Shown piece after piece: positions 22,062-33,240 of a stretch of DNA of 64,000 nt (the stretch's first letter is position 1; each line of letters starts with the position of its first letter). This DNA is from Oncomelania hupensis (taxonomy: Eukaryota > Mollusca > Gastropoda > Littorinimorpha > Pomatiopsidae), in the NCBI GenBank assembly GCA_036898135.1, contig CM072512.1:8801484-8865483 (forward strand), read 5' to 3'. Both the position numbers and the translations under genes were made by a program. Below the pieces are notes generated by a model. That model made no database searches. It was not told the origin of the DNA and was given only the letters and a program-made list of their open reading frames with translations.

Positions 22062-22111
<50 letters not shown>
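22023..22111. repeat. (ATC)n microsatellite
   Basis: ATC units with a few ATT and CGT variants, next to the 3' end of a repeat B copy. Confidence 0.95.
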
Positions 22112-22330
22112 AATGGATGCTATATACGCGCTTTCTCCTAAATTACCAATCAGGCTCAAAGCGCGGTGATCTGTACCATCATACACCTGACATGTTTCAC
22201 CCACTCTCACACACATAGCAAACATACATCTACCATTCAAATATATGGTGTAAAGGCAGGCAGGTCGCTTTTAGAAGACGGAAAGAAAATCGAAGTTTTA
22301 GTTTTCAAATTTCTAGATTGACTGCATCCA
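22112..22330 (-). mobile_element. Repeat B copy
   Basis: Shares with 43720-43945 the words 'aatggatg', 'tatatacgcgc', 'gctcaaagcgcggtgatctg', 'ggtgtaaaggcagg', 'gacgga' and 'tagattgactgcatccaata'. Read on minus it ends GCGCGTATATAGCATCCATTA plus triplets, similar to the L2-like SINE tail. It has no coding capacity. A 'ggaaaccggagtgcccggag' segment follows at 22358-22380. Confidence 0.7.
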
Positions 22331-23150
22331 ATACTACAGTATTAATAAAGAGAGAGAGGAAACCGGAGTGCCCGGAGAAAACCCTCGGTGACCTGAATAG
22401 CCTATCTAATTAACATAAGTTGGCCCCTTGATAAAAGTCATTTTGATATAGATGGTAAATGTAATTTGAGTCAATAATTGACGAATAAATAAATACATAA
22501 ATATTTGTAAAGGGCTCATAGATATGAAGCATGGAGCTTTATTCTCTTGATTTTTTTCATTTTTGCATAACAACATTCAACAACATCTGACATGCAGTAT
22601 AATAGCATCCTGGTCCCAAATTTGTTGATTTCAGAAACACTGAAAACACCGCAACATTGAATTTGGTTTTTGTTTAACGTAGACAAATATTGAAACAAAT
22701 GAAACCCAGAAGATTGTAATTTTACCGTTTGTGAACATTCAACGATCAATAAAACACAAGAAATTAAGTTGAAACTTTGTGAGTTAGTAAAGCCGTAATC
22801 ATAGAGGTTTTTGCATGTTTAAATAGTCGTGGGGATAAAACAAAGCAAGGTCAGAACTTACATTCATAGTTTAATACTCGGTTTGCTCTTCAAAGCACAA
22901 CTGCTCCGAACAGGAACAAGACTGATAGGAGCCATTGCTTCATAAAACTAGTTCTACACTGAGGATGAAAAAATGGTCTGTGAATAGATGACTGGCGAAT
23001 TTGTGGTGTTGACGAAGGTCTTGCCATCGCCCCTCCTCCATCTTGGTTGCTGGAGGTCTTGTGGCAAGGACGCCCTCATCGTTCATCCGAATACCGACAT
23101 TCCTTCAATCCGGCTTAGGGACTTCTTCATTCTTCCACTCTTTACATACA
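22331..23150. other. No recognised gene
   Basis: AT-rich; a minus-strand frame at 22516-22749 has no motif. Nothing supportable. Confidence 0.4.
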
Positions 23151-23154
23151 GCTC

Positions 23155-23765
23155 CTGTGTTCCTCTTGCACCTCCTTCTCCTTATTCTCCTCCTTTTCTT
23201 CTTCCTCTTCCTCCTTCTTCTTTTCCTCTTCATCCTCCTCTTCTCTTCCTTCTCCTTCTTCTCCTCCTCCTCCTTCTTCTTTTCCTCCTCCTCCTTCTTT
23301 TTCTCCTTCTTCTTCTACTTCTTCTTCTTCTACTTCTTCTTCTTTTCCTTCTTCTTCTTTTCCTTCTTCTTCTTCTTCTTTTCATCCTCCTTCTTCTTCT
23401 TCTTTTCCTCCTCCTCTTCTTTTCCTTATTCTTCTTCTTCTCCTTCTCCTTCTTCTTCTTCTTCTTCTTCTTCTTCTTCTTCTTCTTCTTTTCCTTCTTC
23501 TTCTTTTTCTTCTTCTTCTTCTTCTTCTTCTTTTCTTCTTCTTCTTCTTCTTCTTCTTCTTCTTCTTCTTCTTCTTCTTCTTCTTCTTCTTCTTCTTCTT
23601 TTTCTTCTTCTTCTTCTTCTCCTCCTTCTCCTCCTTCTTCTTCTTCTACTTCTACTTCTCCTTCTCCTTCTCCTCCTCCTCCTTCTTCTTCTTCTTCTTC
23701 TTCTTCTTCTTCTTCTTCTTCTTCTTCTTCTTCTTCTTCTTCTTCTTCTTCTTCTTCTTCTTGTG
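23155..23765. repeat. (TTC)n/(TCC)n polypyrimidine tract
   Basis: About 600 bp of almost uninterrupted pyrimidines on the plus strand. Open frames of up to 298 codons through it (poly-Leu/Ser/Phe or poly-Glu) are artefacts. Tracts like this can form triplex DNA. Confidence 0.95.
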
Positions 23766-24350
23766 CACTTCCTTCGGTTTTCATCGTGGCTACAAAACGT
23801 CTGACAGCTTCTCTTTCAGATGAAGAGAGTCAGTGCTCGTTTTTCATTCTCAACGACACAAAAATGTTTGACGGCTGCTTTTAAAGACGAGGGCGACACA
23901 TCGTTGGCTTAACTCTATAGCGAACATGGGGGATAAGAATGAGAAGCTTAACCTTAGAGAAAGAGACAGAGAGCTGACCTTTTAAAGAAGGAAGATGCTG
24001 TCTCCGTTCTTAGGAAAGAGAATGCCATCGAATCAAATTAATATTTCGTGTAAGGTTTGTTTGCACATTTAGGTGATATTGGACATTTGAAATTAAGCTG
24101 AAAATGTTAAAAGAGAACGTTGTCCCATCCATGAAGCGGAAAGGAAGCAGAACAGTTAACCGTAAGGGAGGAAACACATAGTTAAGTTTAAGTGGAGGTG
24201 GATAGCTTGTGATTATCTGTCATCCTTGTTCGCTCACTGATTGTGGACAGCAGAAGATGGAGGAGGAAGAGGAGGAGAAGGAGGAGAACAAGCAACAGTG
24301 ATAGCAGCAGCAGGACCACACAACCACAAACATGAACAACATAAGGTTCC
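23766..24350. other. No recognised gene
   Basis: Unique-looking sequence with no convincing frame. Confidence 0.35.
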
Positions 24351-24364
24351 GACTCACCGATTCA

Positions 24365-24935
24365 CCCCCGTTGGGGTGCCGGGGGTTTCAGTATAAATAG
24401 TATCCCCACTGTCTGGAAATTTAGTGCTTTAAATTCCCACTGTCGCTGTCTTTCTCATTTGCTCTTTCTCATTCCTACTCTGTTCTATCAATCTGCTATA
24501 CTATCGTCTTCTTCGCTAGCCCAGTCTCCTACCTTTTTTCTTGAAAACTCTTCCGGGATAAGACTCCTTATTTGTGTGTGAGGTCTGTTGGATCAGTTTG
24601 GGAATATTGGACACTTTCTGCCAGGTGGTCACTAGGGCTTCCTATGATGTTATTATTTAGCAATGTAGGCATTTTATATGTATGTGTTTTGTTGATAATT
24701 TATAATGATGTTTGTATTCTATTTTGTTTTTGTAAACGGGGGTTCGATAAAGAGTACAGCCTCAGCGTCCCCTGCGTGGGATGTCTATTGTAAAGTGACT
24801 GGCTGGTGGAGAGCTTTCAGTTTTACCACTAGGGTTGTTTCAGCAGATCTTTTTTGCGGATCGGGGGTTGTCCGATCCTGATTTGGCTCGGAGGGGTCCG
24901 CTGGACCTAAAGCAATAATCATGTAATGTAATGTA
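24365..24935 (+). mobile_element. A-element copy 1 (full length)
   Basis: About 571 bp from the hairpin-forming CCCCCGTTGGGGTGCCGGGG to a TAATGTAATGTAA tail. It is flanked by the perfect 13-bp duplication ACTCACCGATTCA (24352-24364 and 24936-24948). A TATAAATAG word lies about 25 bases from the 5' end. There is no reverse transcriptase. Target duplication plus short tandem tail imply target-primed reverse transcription by a LINE enzyme in trans. A sense frame beginning MCVRSVGSVWEYWTLSA is shared with other copies but frameshifted here. Confidence 0.9.
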
Positions 24936-25079
24936 ACTCACCGATTCAGATATTTTATTTGCAACGAAGATGGCGATTTTAGGCTATTAGGCTAATATTA
25001 CAATCTGTCCGTTGCGACATCCAGTCTGACCACTGTGCACACTACTATAAATATCACACAGTATATTTGAGGAAGGGTT

Positions 25080-25345
25080 GGGAAAGGGTGGGGTGACAGT
25101 CACTCATATATTTTATTCACAAGTACAAATATGACATTGATAGTTACATATAATGTTAAGATAAGGGTATATATGTAGCACACATCAAAATAGTAAAAAC
25201 TGGTCTAGCGAAGGAGATAGTAGATTGACAGAACAGAATAGGAATGAGAAAGAACAAATGAGAATGCCGCAGACAGTGGGAATTTAAAGCACTACATTTC
25301 CCGAAAGTGGAGATACCATTTATACAGAAAAACACGGTCAAAACA
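25080..25345 (-). mobile_element. A-element relative with a different 3' part
   Basis: On minus it shares with the A-element the 5' 130 bases or so (TATAAATGGTATCTCCACTT, TAGTGCTTTAAATTCCCACT, CTCATTTGTTCTTTCTCATT, TTCGCTAGACCAGT) but then leaves it for unrelated sequence ending GTGAATAAAATATATGAG. The GC hairpin at the 5' end is lost. It could be a second subfamily or a chimera. Confidence 0.6.
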
Positions 25346-25956
25346 ACGTATGTGGCGTTTCATAAAAGTCACAACAACGGCGTTTTTTTACAAACGTGTG
25401 AGGACAGGAAAGTTTAGAGGAGGGGGTAGTGGAGATAGGATTGGGGTGGGGGGGGATTGGGTTTGGAATGAATGGGCCGAATGAAAAATGCCGAGTTCCT
25501 GTGCAGGACAAGCCGCCATGTCAAACGTTAAGACGGCGGCGTTTGCCCAAGGCAAGCTCAGGTTGCAGAGGGCATTGACAAAAAGAAAAGGGAGGTTAAT
25601 TCTCCTCCGCCCTTCTTTGCAAACTGGACCCACTCACTTGCAATAAGAATGTCAAAGAGCCGTGGTCCACTACTCTCCTTTGCTTCAAACGTGTTACACA
25701 GCAATCACAGGCATATCAAAGACCTTAAAGCGGCGTACTGTACTTTGGCGCTCGCTTGTTCTCAAACTAGCGACGCTACACTCAAAAGTTTGATATTTGG
25801 AAATGGTTTGAAAAGTAAAAGTACGTGTAACTTTTTTTAAACTAGCGCTGGATTTGCTCAAAAGACAAAGTATTGTAATCCCTATGTAATGTAATTGCTG
25901 ACCTCCGGTTTCATATCTCACAGTTACGAGTGCAGCTCCTAACGGCCAGTCGCCAA
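25346..25956. other. No recognised gene
   Basis: G-run near 25445-25460; frames at 25388-25633 (-) and 25649-25840 (+) have no motif. Confidence 0.35.
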
Positions 25957-26709
25957 GTTATCTGAGCTGGCTCCCACAGTGTCAGGCAGCTCTTGTCAGT
26001 GTGAGACAAGACAAAATTCTACCGCTGAAAGGATCACAGTACGTTTTGTTTCGCACAAATGCTAGACTGCTGACAAAGGTTTAAAGCCATTTTTGATAGG
26101 GAGTTACTTTTCACCCTTTAGAACCGGAACCAAAGAAGATAGAAATTTGGGGAAGGTGTTATCCCCATTGACTTTGATTGGATACTTACCGATTTGACCA
26201 AATAAAGTGTGGACTCGTGGCGTGCGCGAGCTTTTCCTAATTGGAAGGTTCATGGAAGTTCCAAAACATTTTCCTAGTTTTCCAGGTCCAGAACCTAGGT
26301 TGTGGAACCATGGGAACAAAAAAAAGGTACATGAACAGGTTCGGGATCTGAAAACCTGGAAAAAAAGCATTTGAACCTCCACGAATCTTTGATTGAAGAC
26401 AGACCATTAGGCGAACCCAAGGCAACGGTCCCCGCTTTCTGTCACTTACTTTCAGAGAATAAAGGGTTATAGAGTTAGACTGTAGAGTTTTCGGTCATTG
26501 TGATGGCCATGAGCGTTGCTGAGGATAGAGAAAGATGGAGTACGCTGGTTAAACGATCATATGTGGCGCCCCAACGACTTTCGAGTTACGGGATAGGATA
26601 GGATAGGTTAGGATAGGTGATGGTAATCCCAAACTTAACACACACACACATACACAAACACAGGCAAAGGATTTGGCCTCAGAGAACAATTTGGGGAGCC
26701 GGTTGAAGA
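25957..26709. repeat. 753-bp segment, left copy (flanks A-element copy 2)
   Basis: Begins GTTATCTGAGCTGGCTCCC and ends AGCCGGTTGAAGA. The same segment recurs at 27287-28042 with a few percent divergence. The left copy stops exactly at the first base of A-element copy 2 and the right copy starts exactly after its tail. It contains the last ~110 bp of a RTE-like LINE (26507-26615) with a GGATAGGATAGG tail. Confidence 0.9.
26507..26615 (+). mobile_element. RTE-like LINE 3' terminus in left copy
   Basis: 'gttgctgaggatagagaaag', 'ctggttaaacgatca' and 'gagttacgggataggata' are the family's last ~100 bp. The 5' truncation point is identical in the right copy, so the LINE inserted before the duplication. 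Confidence 0.85.
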
Positions 26710-27286
26710 CCCCCGTTGGGGTGCCGGGGGTTTCAGTATAAATAGTATCCCCACTTTCTGGAAATGTAGTGCTTTAAATTCCCACTGTCGCTGTCTGTCT
26801 CATTTGCTCTTTCTCATTCCTGCTCTGTTCTATCAATCTGCTATACTATCGTCTTCTTCGCTAGACCAGTCTCCTACCTTTTTTCTTGAAAACTCTTCCG
26901 GGACAAGACTCCTTATTTGTGTATGAGGTCTGTTGGATCAGCTTGGGAGTGTTGGACGCTTTCTGCCGGGGGGTCACTAGGGCTTCCTATGATGTTATTA
27001 TTTAGCACTATAGGCATTTTATATGTATATGTTTTGTTGATAATTTATAATGATGTTTGTATTCTATTTTGTTTTTGTATCCGGGGGTTCGAGTAGATGG
27101 GGTAAAGCCTCAGCCGTCCCATAGTTGGGGTGTCTTTATTGTAAAGTGACTGGCCGGTGGAGGGCGTTCAATTTTCCCACTAGGGTTGTTTCAGCAGATC
27201 TTTTATGCGGATCGGGGGTTGTCCGGTCCTGATTTGGATCGGAAGAGTCCGCTGGACCTAAAGCAACAATCAATCAATCAATCAAT
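26710..27286 (+). mobile_element. A-element copy 2 (full length), inside the 753-bp duplication
   Basis: Same 5' hairpin (CCCCCGTTGGGGTGCCGGGG) and TATAAATAG as copy 1; tail is (CAAT)n, here five units. No ordinary 10-13 bp target duplication is seen; instead its two edges coincide with the inner edges of the two copies of the 753-bp segment. See findings. Confidence 0.9.
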
Positions 27287-28042
27287 GTTATCTGAGCTGG
27301 CTCCCGCAGTGTCAGGCAGCTCTTGTCATTGTGAGACATGACAAATTCTACCGCTGAAAGGATCACAGTACGTTTTGTTTCGCACAAATGCTAGACTGCT
27401 GACAAAGGTTTAAAGCCATTTTTGATAGGGAGTTACTTTTCACCCTTTAGAACCGGAACCAAAGAAGATAGAAATTTGGGGAAAGTGTTATCCTCATTGA
27501 TTTTGATTGGATACTTACCGATTTGACCAAATAAAGTGTGGACTCGTGGCGTGCGCGAGCTTTTTTATATGGCCTGTCCTAATTGGAAGGTTCATGGAAG
27601 TTCCAAAACATTTTCCTAGTTTCCCAGGTCCAGAACCTAGGTTGTGGAACCATGGGAACAAAAAAAGGTACATAAACTTAGGTTCGGGATCTGAGAACCA
27701 GGAAAAAAAGTATTTGAACCTCCACGAATCTTTGATTTAAGACAGACCATTAGGCGAACCAAAGGCAACGGTCCCCGGGTGTCTGTCACTTACTTTCAGA
27801 GAATAAAGGGTTAGAGTTAGACTGTAGAGTTTTCGGTCATTGTGATGGCCATGAGCGTTGCTGAGGATAGAGAAAGATGGAGTACGCTGGTTAAACGATC
27901 ATATGTGGCGCCCCAAAGACTTTCGAGTTACGGGATAGGATAGGATAGGTTAGGATAGGTGATGGTAATCCCAAACTTAACACACACAAAACACAGGCAA
28001 AGGATTTGGCCTCGGAGAACAATTTGTGTAGCCGGTTGAAGA
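27287..28042. repeat. 753-bp segment, right copy
   Basis: About 756 bp. Relative to the left copy it has a 12-13 base extra stretch (ttatatggcctg-like, near 27563-27576) and scattered substitutions. It carries the same RTE-like 3' terminus at 27838-27957. Confidence 0.9.
27838..27957 (+). mobile_element. RTE-like LINE 3' terminus in right copy
   Basis: Duplicate of 26507-26615 with the same truncation point and tail. Confidence 0.85.
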
Positions 28043-28050
28043 TTCGCCTT

Positions 28051-28818
28051 TCATTTCATTTCATTTCATTTGGATACGTTTACCGTCCCCGGACACTGAG
28101 GCGTATAGGAGACATGATGGAAGACTTCACAATAATATAAGAAGTCATTGGTGTTGTATTAGAAGCCGAGGTGTTGTATAGAAGCCATGGTTTGAAGTCA
28201 TTCATTGCAAGCGTTGGCGTCGTAACACAATGTTGTGCGCAAGGTGGATGGGTCGCCGATGTCGCAGCGTAAGGGGAGCGAAGAGGTGTGGCATGAAGCC
28301 ATGCGAAGAGTGAAGTGAAGGCAGGCATGGGGAAATACTGGCGTTGCACGCAACTGTTGTCCAGAGGTCGCCACCCTCCACAGATGTCCCAATGTCGCCC
28401 TATTGTAGTAAAAGGGTGAAGAGCAGCCAGGGAAAGTGAGACGGTTGCAAAACGACGAGGCGCCTTTCGCCGCAGTTCTTCCGCCACCCAGTCGAAGGAG
28501 CTCTACCATTAGAAAATGGAGTTTGAAGTTTGTGTGGAGTATCGTTTCGGAATCTCCGGTCGGACCTCAGCATGCCGCTCCGTCTTCGAACTTCCGTGGA
28601 TATTCTCGACCGCAGTGCCCCATGGCAAGAAACAGTGGAAGTCGTCCAACGAAGAGACAGCGCACTCGGCCGGTCTGAACGCCTCCTGAAGCGCTAACGC
28701 GGGACTGCCACCCCCGCAACAGTCCTGCCACGACTGTCGGACCACCGCGCTTTACAGCTGATGTTACTGCTGTGTGCTCGCCTGTGCGTGAGCTGAGAGC
28801 CCTGCCCGCTTCTGACTG
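28051..28818 (-). mobile_element. E-element, retroposed unit with (AAATG)n tail
   Basis: A 768-bp GC-richer unit, flanked by the perfect 11-bp duplication AGATTCGCCTT (28040-28050 and 28819-28829). On minus it ends GTCCGGGGACGGTAAACG, TATCC and then AAATG units (28051-28069 on plus as CATTT). No reverse transcriptase motif; minus frames of 80-135 codons have no known domain. A fragment of its 3' end recurs at 39223-39260, so it is a repeat family and not a one-off processed transcript, although origin from a host RNA cannot be excluded. Confidence 0.75.
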
Positions 28819-28829
28819 AGATTCGCCTT

Positions 28830-29055
28830 GATTTAATTTAGCGTTCTTATACCCAGCGCTTGACCACAGCGTCCTGCTCAAAGGCACTGGCCGATACAGG
28901 ATCAAACTCAAGCCCTCGAGACTGCCCGCTTGCTGTCTTATGCGCTTCAATGGATGAAGTGGGTGTCTGGGTCGGTTTCGGTTTGACTTTGTTTTTGATC
29001 AGCGCCTTAAGCAGTTCTTTTAACTGATAGGGGCGCGATACAAGAACAATTCATT
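28830..29055. mobile_element. Two SINE-1 end fragments, opposite orientation
   Basis: 28838-28945 is a minus-orientation tail region ('cagcgcttgaccacagcgtc', 'aaaggcactggccgataca'). 28995-29050 is a plus-orientation 3' end ('atcagcgccttaagcagttc', 'gggcgcgatacaagaaca'). Confidence 0.6.
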
Positions 29056-29150
29056 AAAAAAAAATAATATAATAAAATAAAACACTCACTCTCGTCTGCT
29101 CACTGGAATCTGTAATATTAGTCCCGTCGGCAGAATGTTTGAATGTAACA

Positions 29151-29294
29151 ATACAGGATGCTAGCACGCGCTTTTTTCTTCAGTCGAACTGAAAGCGCGG
29201 CGATCTGACGAAAACGCTGTTACAGAAGGCGGAAGGGAAATCAAAATTTAGGATTGTTTTAAAATTTGGATTGATTGCATCCAATACCAGTATT
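29151..29294 (-). mobile_element. Repeat B copy
   Basis: 'atacaggatgctagcacgcg', 'gaaagcgcggcgatctgacg', 'gaaggcggaagggaaatc' and 'ttggattgattgcatccaat' match other repeat B copies; the middle part is shortened. Confidence 0.65.
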
Positions 29295-29299
29295 GGAAT

Positions 29300-30042
29300 T
29301 CATCTTCTTGTTCCTGTTCCAGTCTCCAACCTCCGTTTTGCGGATGGCATTGATGGACTGGCTGGAGGGGAACAAGAACTTGAACAGCTGATACAGACGC
29401 TTGAAACCACCTCCAAAGCCTTTAAAATAGAAATAAGTGCAGAAAAGACGAAAATGATGACCAACAACACCAATGGCATCAACACGGACATCAAAGTCCA
29501 AAGCCAATCTCTAGCTCTCAACACGGTGGACAACTTCAAATATTTTGCTTCCCGACAGGAAGTCCTCTCCAGGATAGCACAACCAACTGCTGACTGACAA
29601 GATTGAAGCCCATTTGGATAGACAGGACCATCACTCTACACTCCAAGGTAAGGTTGTTGCGCTCTTTTGTCATCTCCATCCACTTATACTCTTGCGAAGC
29701 ATGGATTTTCACAGCAGATCTACAACGAAGAATACAAACATGGAGATGAGGTGCTACAGAAAGCTTCTGGGCATTTCCTATACCCAGCACATCACACAAG
29801 CCACAGGACAACACGATGACATGCTCACAGTGGTGAAGAAACAGAAACTCAGATGGTATGGCCACGTCATAAGCAGGCCTTGCGAAGACCATCCTGCAAG
29901 GCACGGTGAAAGGAGGCAAAAAAAGAGGGAGACAGAAAAAGATGGGAGGACAACATTCGAGAAAGGACTGGCTTGACACTGAGCGAAACGATCATTTGTG
30001 TTGCCCCAACGACCTTCGAGTTACGGGATAGGATAGGATATA
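29300..30042 (+). pseudogene. RTE-like LINE, longest plus-strand 3' part
   Basis: Starts within the palm: VSNLRFADGIDGLAGGEQEL, then KIEISAEKTKMMTNNTNG, then DNFKY and, after frameshifts, KQKLRWYGHVISRPCEDHP and the RRQKKRETEKDGR region. The catalytic FADD box is FADG, so the second metal-binding Asp is lost. A deletion removes the NDEVRQ region near 29800. It ends ACGGGATAGGATAGGATA at 30024-30042. Confidence 0.85.
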
Positions 30043-30628
30043 GATGAGGTGCTACAGAAGACTTCTGGGCATTTCCTATATTTTTTTAAAATCGTTCTTA
30101 TATAGCGCTTTTCCAGCTCAAGAGCTGCTCAAGGCGCTGGCCGATACAGGATCTAACTCATGCTGTCCGAGGCGCCAACGTGCAGCCTTTTGGCGCATCC
30201 TAATAACGCTCCAGACAACTGAGCACAATCCTGGGCAGCCAGGGATAGGAAAGAAGGACCTAAGTGCATGCTGGGTGTGTTCTTGTCACCGGCACTCCCC
30301 CGGCTTGGACATGAGCGTCAGGATCTTTAAAGTCCGTTATGATGGAATGTATGCGACACAGACTAGACCTCGGTTTATACTCTCATCCGAAGGGGTAGGA
30401 AACGGGAGTAAAGTGTCTTTCCCAAGGACACAACACAATGCCCCGGCCTGGGCTCGAACCCGGGACCTTCAGATCCGCAAGCCAAAGCTCTACCATTAGG
30501 CCAACGTGCCTCCATACCCTATACCCAGGACATCACCAACGACGAAGTCCAATAACAATCACACAGGCCATTGGACAACACGATGACATGCTCACAATGG
30601 TGAAGAAACGGAAACTCCGATGGTATTG
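30043..30628 (+). pseudogene. Second RTE-like fragment, split by SINE-1
   Basis: 30043-30080 ('gaggtgctacagaagacttc', 'tgggcatttcctata') continues at 30517-30628 ('cctatacccaggacatcacc', 'gaagaaacggaaactccgat'). The gap is exactly a SINE-1. The fragment ends at 'gatggtatt' without a tail, so its 3' part is also lost. Confidence 0.75.
30081..30516 (-). mobile_element. SINE-1, full length, inserted in RTE-like fragment
   Basis: On minus: head 'gcctaatggtagagctttgg' with B-box 'cgggttcgagccc', body, and tail 'gcgctatataagaacgattt' followed by A/T. The short repeat CCTATA (30075-30080 and 30518-30523) flanks it and is probably the target duplication. Useful as the family reference copy. Confidence 0.9.
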
Positions 30629-31280
30629 AAGTGTATCTGGATTCCGAACAGCGAACGACAAACTAAAAGAACGTCAGCGCAATTAAGACCAACGAGGCCG
30701 TGCACGACCGCTACCGACATTAGCGCCTGGCCAGAGGTGTGGATAGATAACCAGCTTCCAGGACCGTTGTCCGTGCCGCTCCGACACCGCGATCCTACAT
30801 CATCAACACCCAGCACGGTCAACAGCGTCGTAAAAGGCGTGATCTGCGAGAGAGGTTTACAGGTGGCACGAAGACTAAGACACAATAATTCAGAATGGAC
30901 TAAACTATTTATCCGCCTCAGTTTATTGTTCCAGCAGTATTCAAACACTTTCTAATAGTTCGTTGTTACATTTCAGACTGCAGTTACAAGTTGCGCTTAG
31001 CAGTAACTATATTTACAGTTTAACTGTGCAGTGTTACATCAACTATGAACACTACAGTTAATAGTCAAGTTTATTAGCCTGTCTTCGTTGTGCTATATAT
31101 CGTGTCATTTAAAATCTATATTGACAACTCATCATAAACGTCAAAGTGAGATGAAGCGTATTTGAACTATAATCCTGCGTATCCAAGAAACAACCGTTTT
31201 TATGTTGTAGAGATATGTACAGTATCCGGGAAGTACGCACACGTACAGGACAGTTACGACCAGGCTAGAGAAAAGACAAC
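30629..31280. other. No recognised gene
   Basis: Overlapping frames of 111-118 codons on both strands at 30592-30955 have no known motif. Several 'cagtaact'/'acagtta' words at 30985-31065 suggest a weak repeat. Confidence 0.35.
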
Positions 31281-31510
31281 AGGTATGGCCACCAGAGCAT
31301 CAAGCCTTGCAAAGGCCAGAAGAAGAGGGAGACAGAAAAAGAGGTGGGAAGGCATCATTCGAGAATGGACTGGCTTGACACTGAGCGAGGCCATGCGGGT
31401 TGCTGAGGACAGAGACAGATGGAATACGCTGGTTAAACGATCATCTGTGGTGCCCCAACGACTTCCGAGTTACGGGATAGGATAGGATAGGATAGGATAG
31501 GATAGGATAG
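31281..31510 (+). pseudogene. RTE-like LINE 3' end with intact terminus
   Basis: Frame reads KARRRGRQKKRWEGIIREW, then TGLTLSEAMRVAEDRDRW and ends QRLPSYGIG-stop, where the stop codon is TAG inside GGATAGGATA. Tail of seven GGATA units (31478-31510). Good example of the family's terminus: the coding region runs into the tail with essentially no 3' UTR. Confidence 0.85.
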
Positions 31511-31907
31511 GGTTCTTGTTCTTCTTGAGCGTCGTGGTCGTCGTTGTCCTCCCCTCCATCTTGGAGGATAGACACATGAGGATCTTTTGTTTCTCCCTCT
31601 GTCTTACTTTCTGAGCCTGCTGAGCATGCTTTCAGCCTGAAATCGTCCACACCAAAATCATCGTTACTTTTTCGGGCTGTCTGCCTCGGTATTTCGCTCT
31701 CTGTGTCTCTGTCTCTCGCTCCCTCCCTCTATCTTGCTGTGTGTTTGTCTCTCTCTCTTTCTCTCTCTTGGTATAACACCGAGTTGTATTTAATAGTTAT
31801 TGTTAAAGCCCCAAGGGCAAGATGTAATAAAGCGCATCCAGCGCTTACTCTTTTAACCTTGCAAAATAAAATTCTTATTGTATCTTCTCTCTCTGTCTCT
31901 CTTTGTC

Positions 31908-31910
<3 letters not shown>

Positions 31911-31981
<71 letters not shown>

Positions 31982-31985
31982 CATC

Positions 31986-32022
<37 letters not shown>

Positions 32023-32030
32023 TTCTCTTC
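31911..32030. repeat. (CT)n/(CTGT)n microsatellite
   Basis: CT units to 31978 then CTGT and CT units. Confidence 0.9.
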
Positions 32031-32367
32031 ATTTACATTCTCCTACCTTTCCTCACCACACTTCCCCCCCCCCCACCCTTTCCATTTGATGGGAGAGTTT
32101 TCAGCCCTTGTCTCCTCGTCTATCTTACTCCGCCTATTAGACCTTTTAGGGGAGATCACCCTGTCACAGATCAATATGCGAGGGGAGGCTACCGCCGTTC
32201 TTCATCTTGGGAGTCTGTCAGAGTTCCATTTCCTAGCTGGATGAGATGTGTATTACCAACAATTCCGTGTGTCAAGAGCTGTTTTTTGCCAGGAAGCCAG
32301 GTCACTGCTGTCTGCAAGCTAGGATCTGGAAGCGGACTTTATGAATTATTATTATATTACAAGCTAT
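32031..32367. other. No recognised gene
   Basis: C-rich start, then unique-looking sequence; frames continue from the CT repeat and are not supportable. Confidence 0.35.
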
Positions 32368-32706
<339 letters not shown>

Positions 32707-33054
32707 AACGATGTTGGGTAAAGGTAAAAGATAAGGCCTATTGTATCTTCACTCTCAAAGCTACTTGCTGCCTTAGTGGCACCTTAAAACTTTTCGGCCA
32801 CTGTGCAAGAGAACAAAGAACAGTTAAGAAACTGGTAAAATGGTTGTGATGCAGTAAAAACGGCTTGAAGACAATAAATAAAACCTGGCCTTTTGGGAGA
32901 AAACTCCTTCAGTGGTTTAAAAGATGTTGACAGGTAAAAGGTTTGCAGTTGAGGAGTTACTGTCAAGCTTAAGACACACATTTTTCGCAAATGTTACTCC
33001 CTACTGAACTAGTCATTTCCAAGAGCGCTCTGTAGACTATTAACGTGTGTTCCA

Positions 33055-33185
33055 GTTGATGTACTGTCGTTTGTTCTGTGTGTGCTCTTTTAGAGCTGTG
33101 TGTGCTCCTTTAGCTCTTTTTCTTCGCGCCATGAACTTTCTTGGAAATATGCGCAATATAAATCCCATTATTATTATTATTTATT
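33055..33185 (+). mobile_element. L2-like SINE tail with ATT end
   Basis: 'tagctctttttcttcgcgcc', 'atgaactttcttggaaata', 'tgcgcaatataaatccca' then ATT units: the tail type shared by SINEs here. The head is not identifiable. Confidence 0.5.
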
Positions 33186-33240
33186 TTATTGTCATCCATA
33201 AACTAGCAACAGCAGCAAACCGACAAAAACACAACAAAAC

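Noticed and set aside
23155..23765. Long open frames (298, 253 and 184 codons)
   Set aside because: Produced by a TTC/TCC array; poly-Leu, poly-Ser, poly-Phe and poly-Glu strings with no other content.
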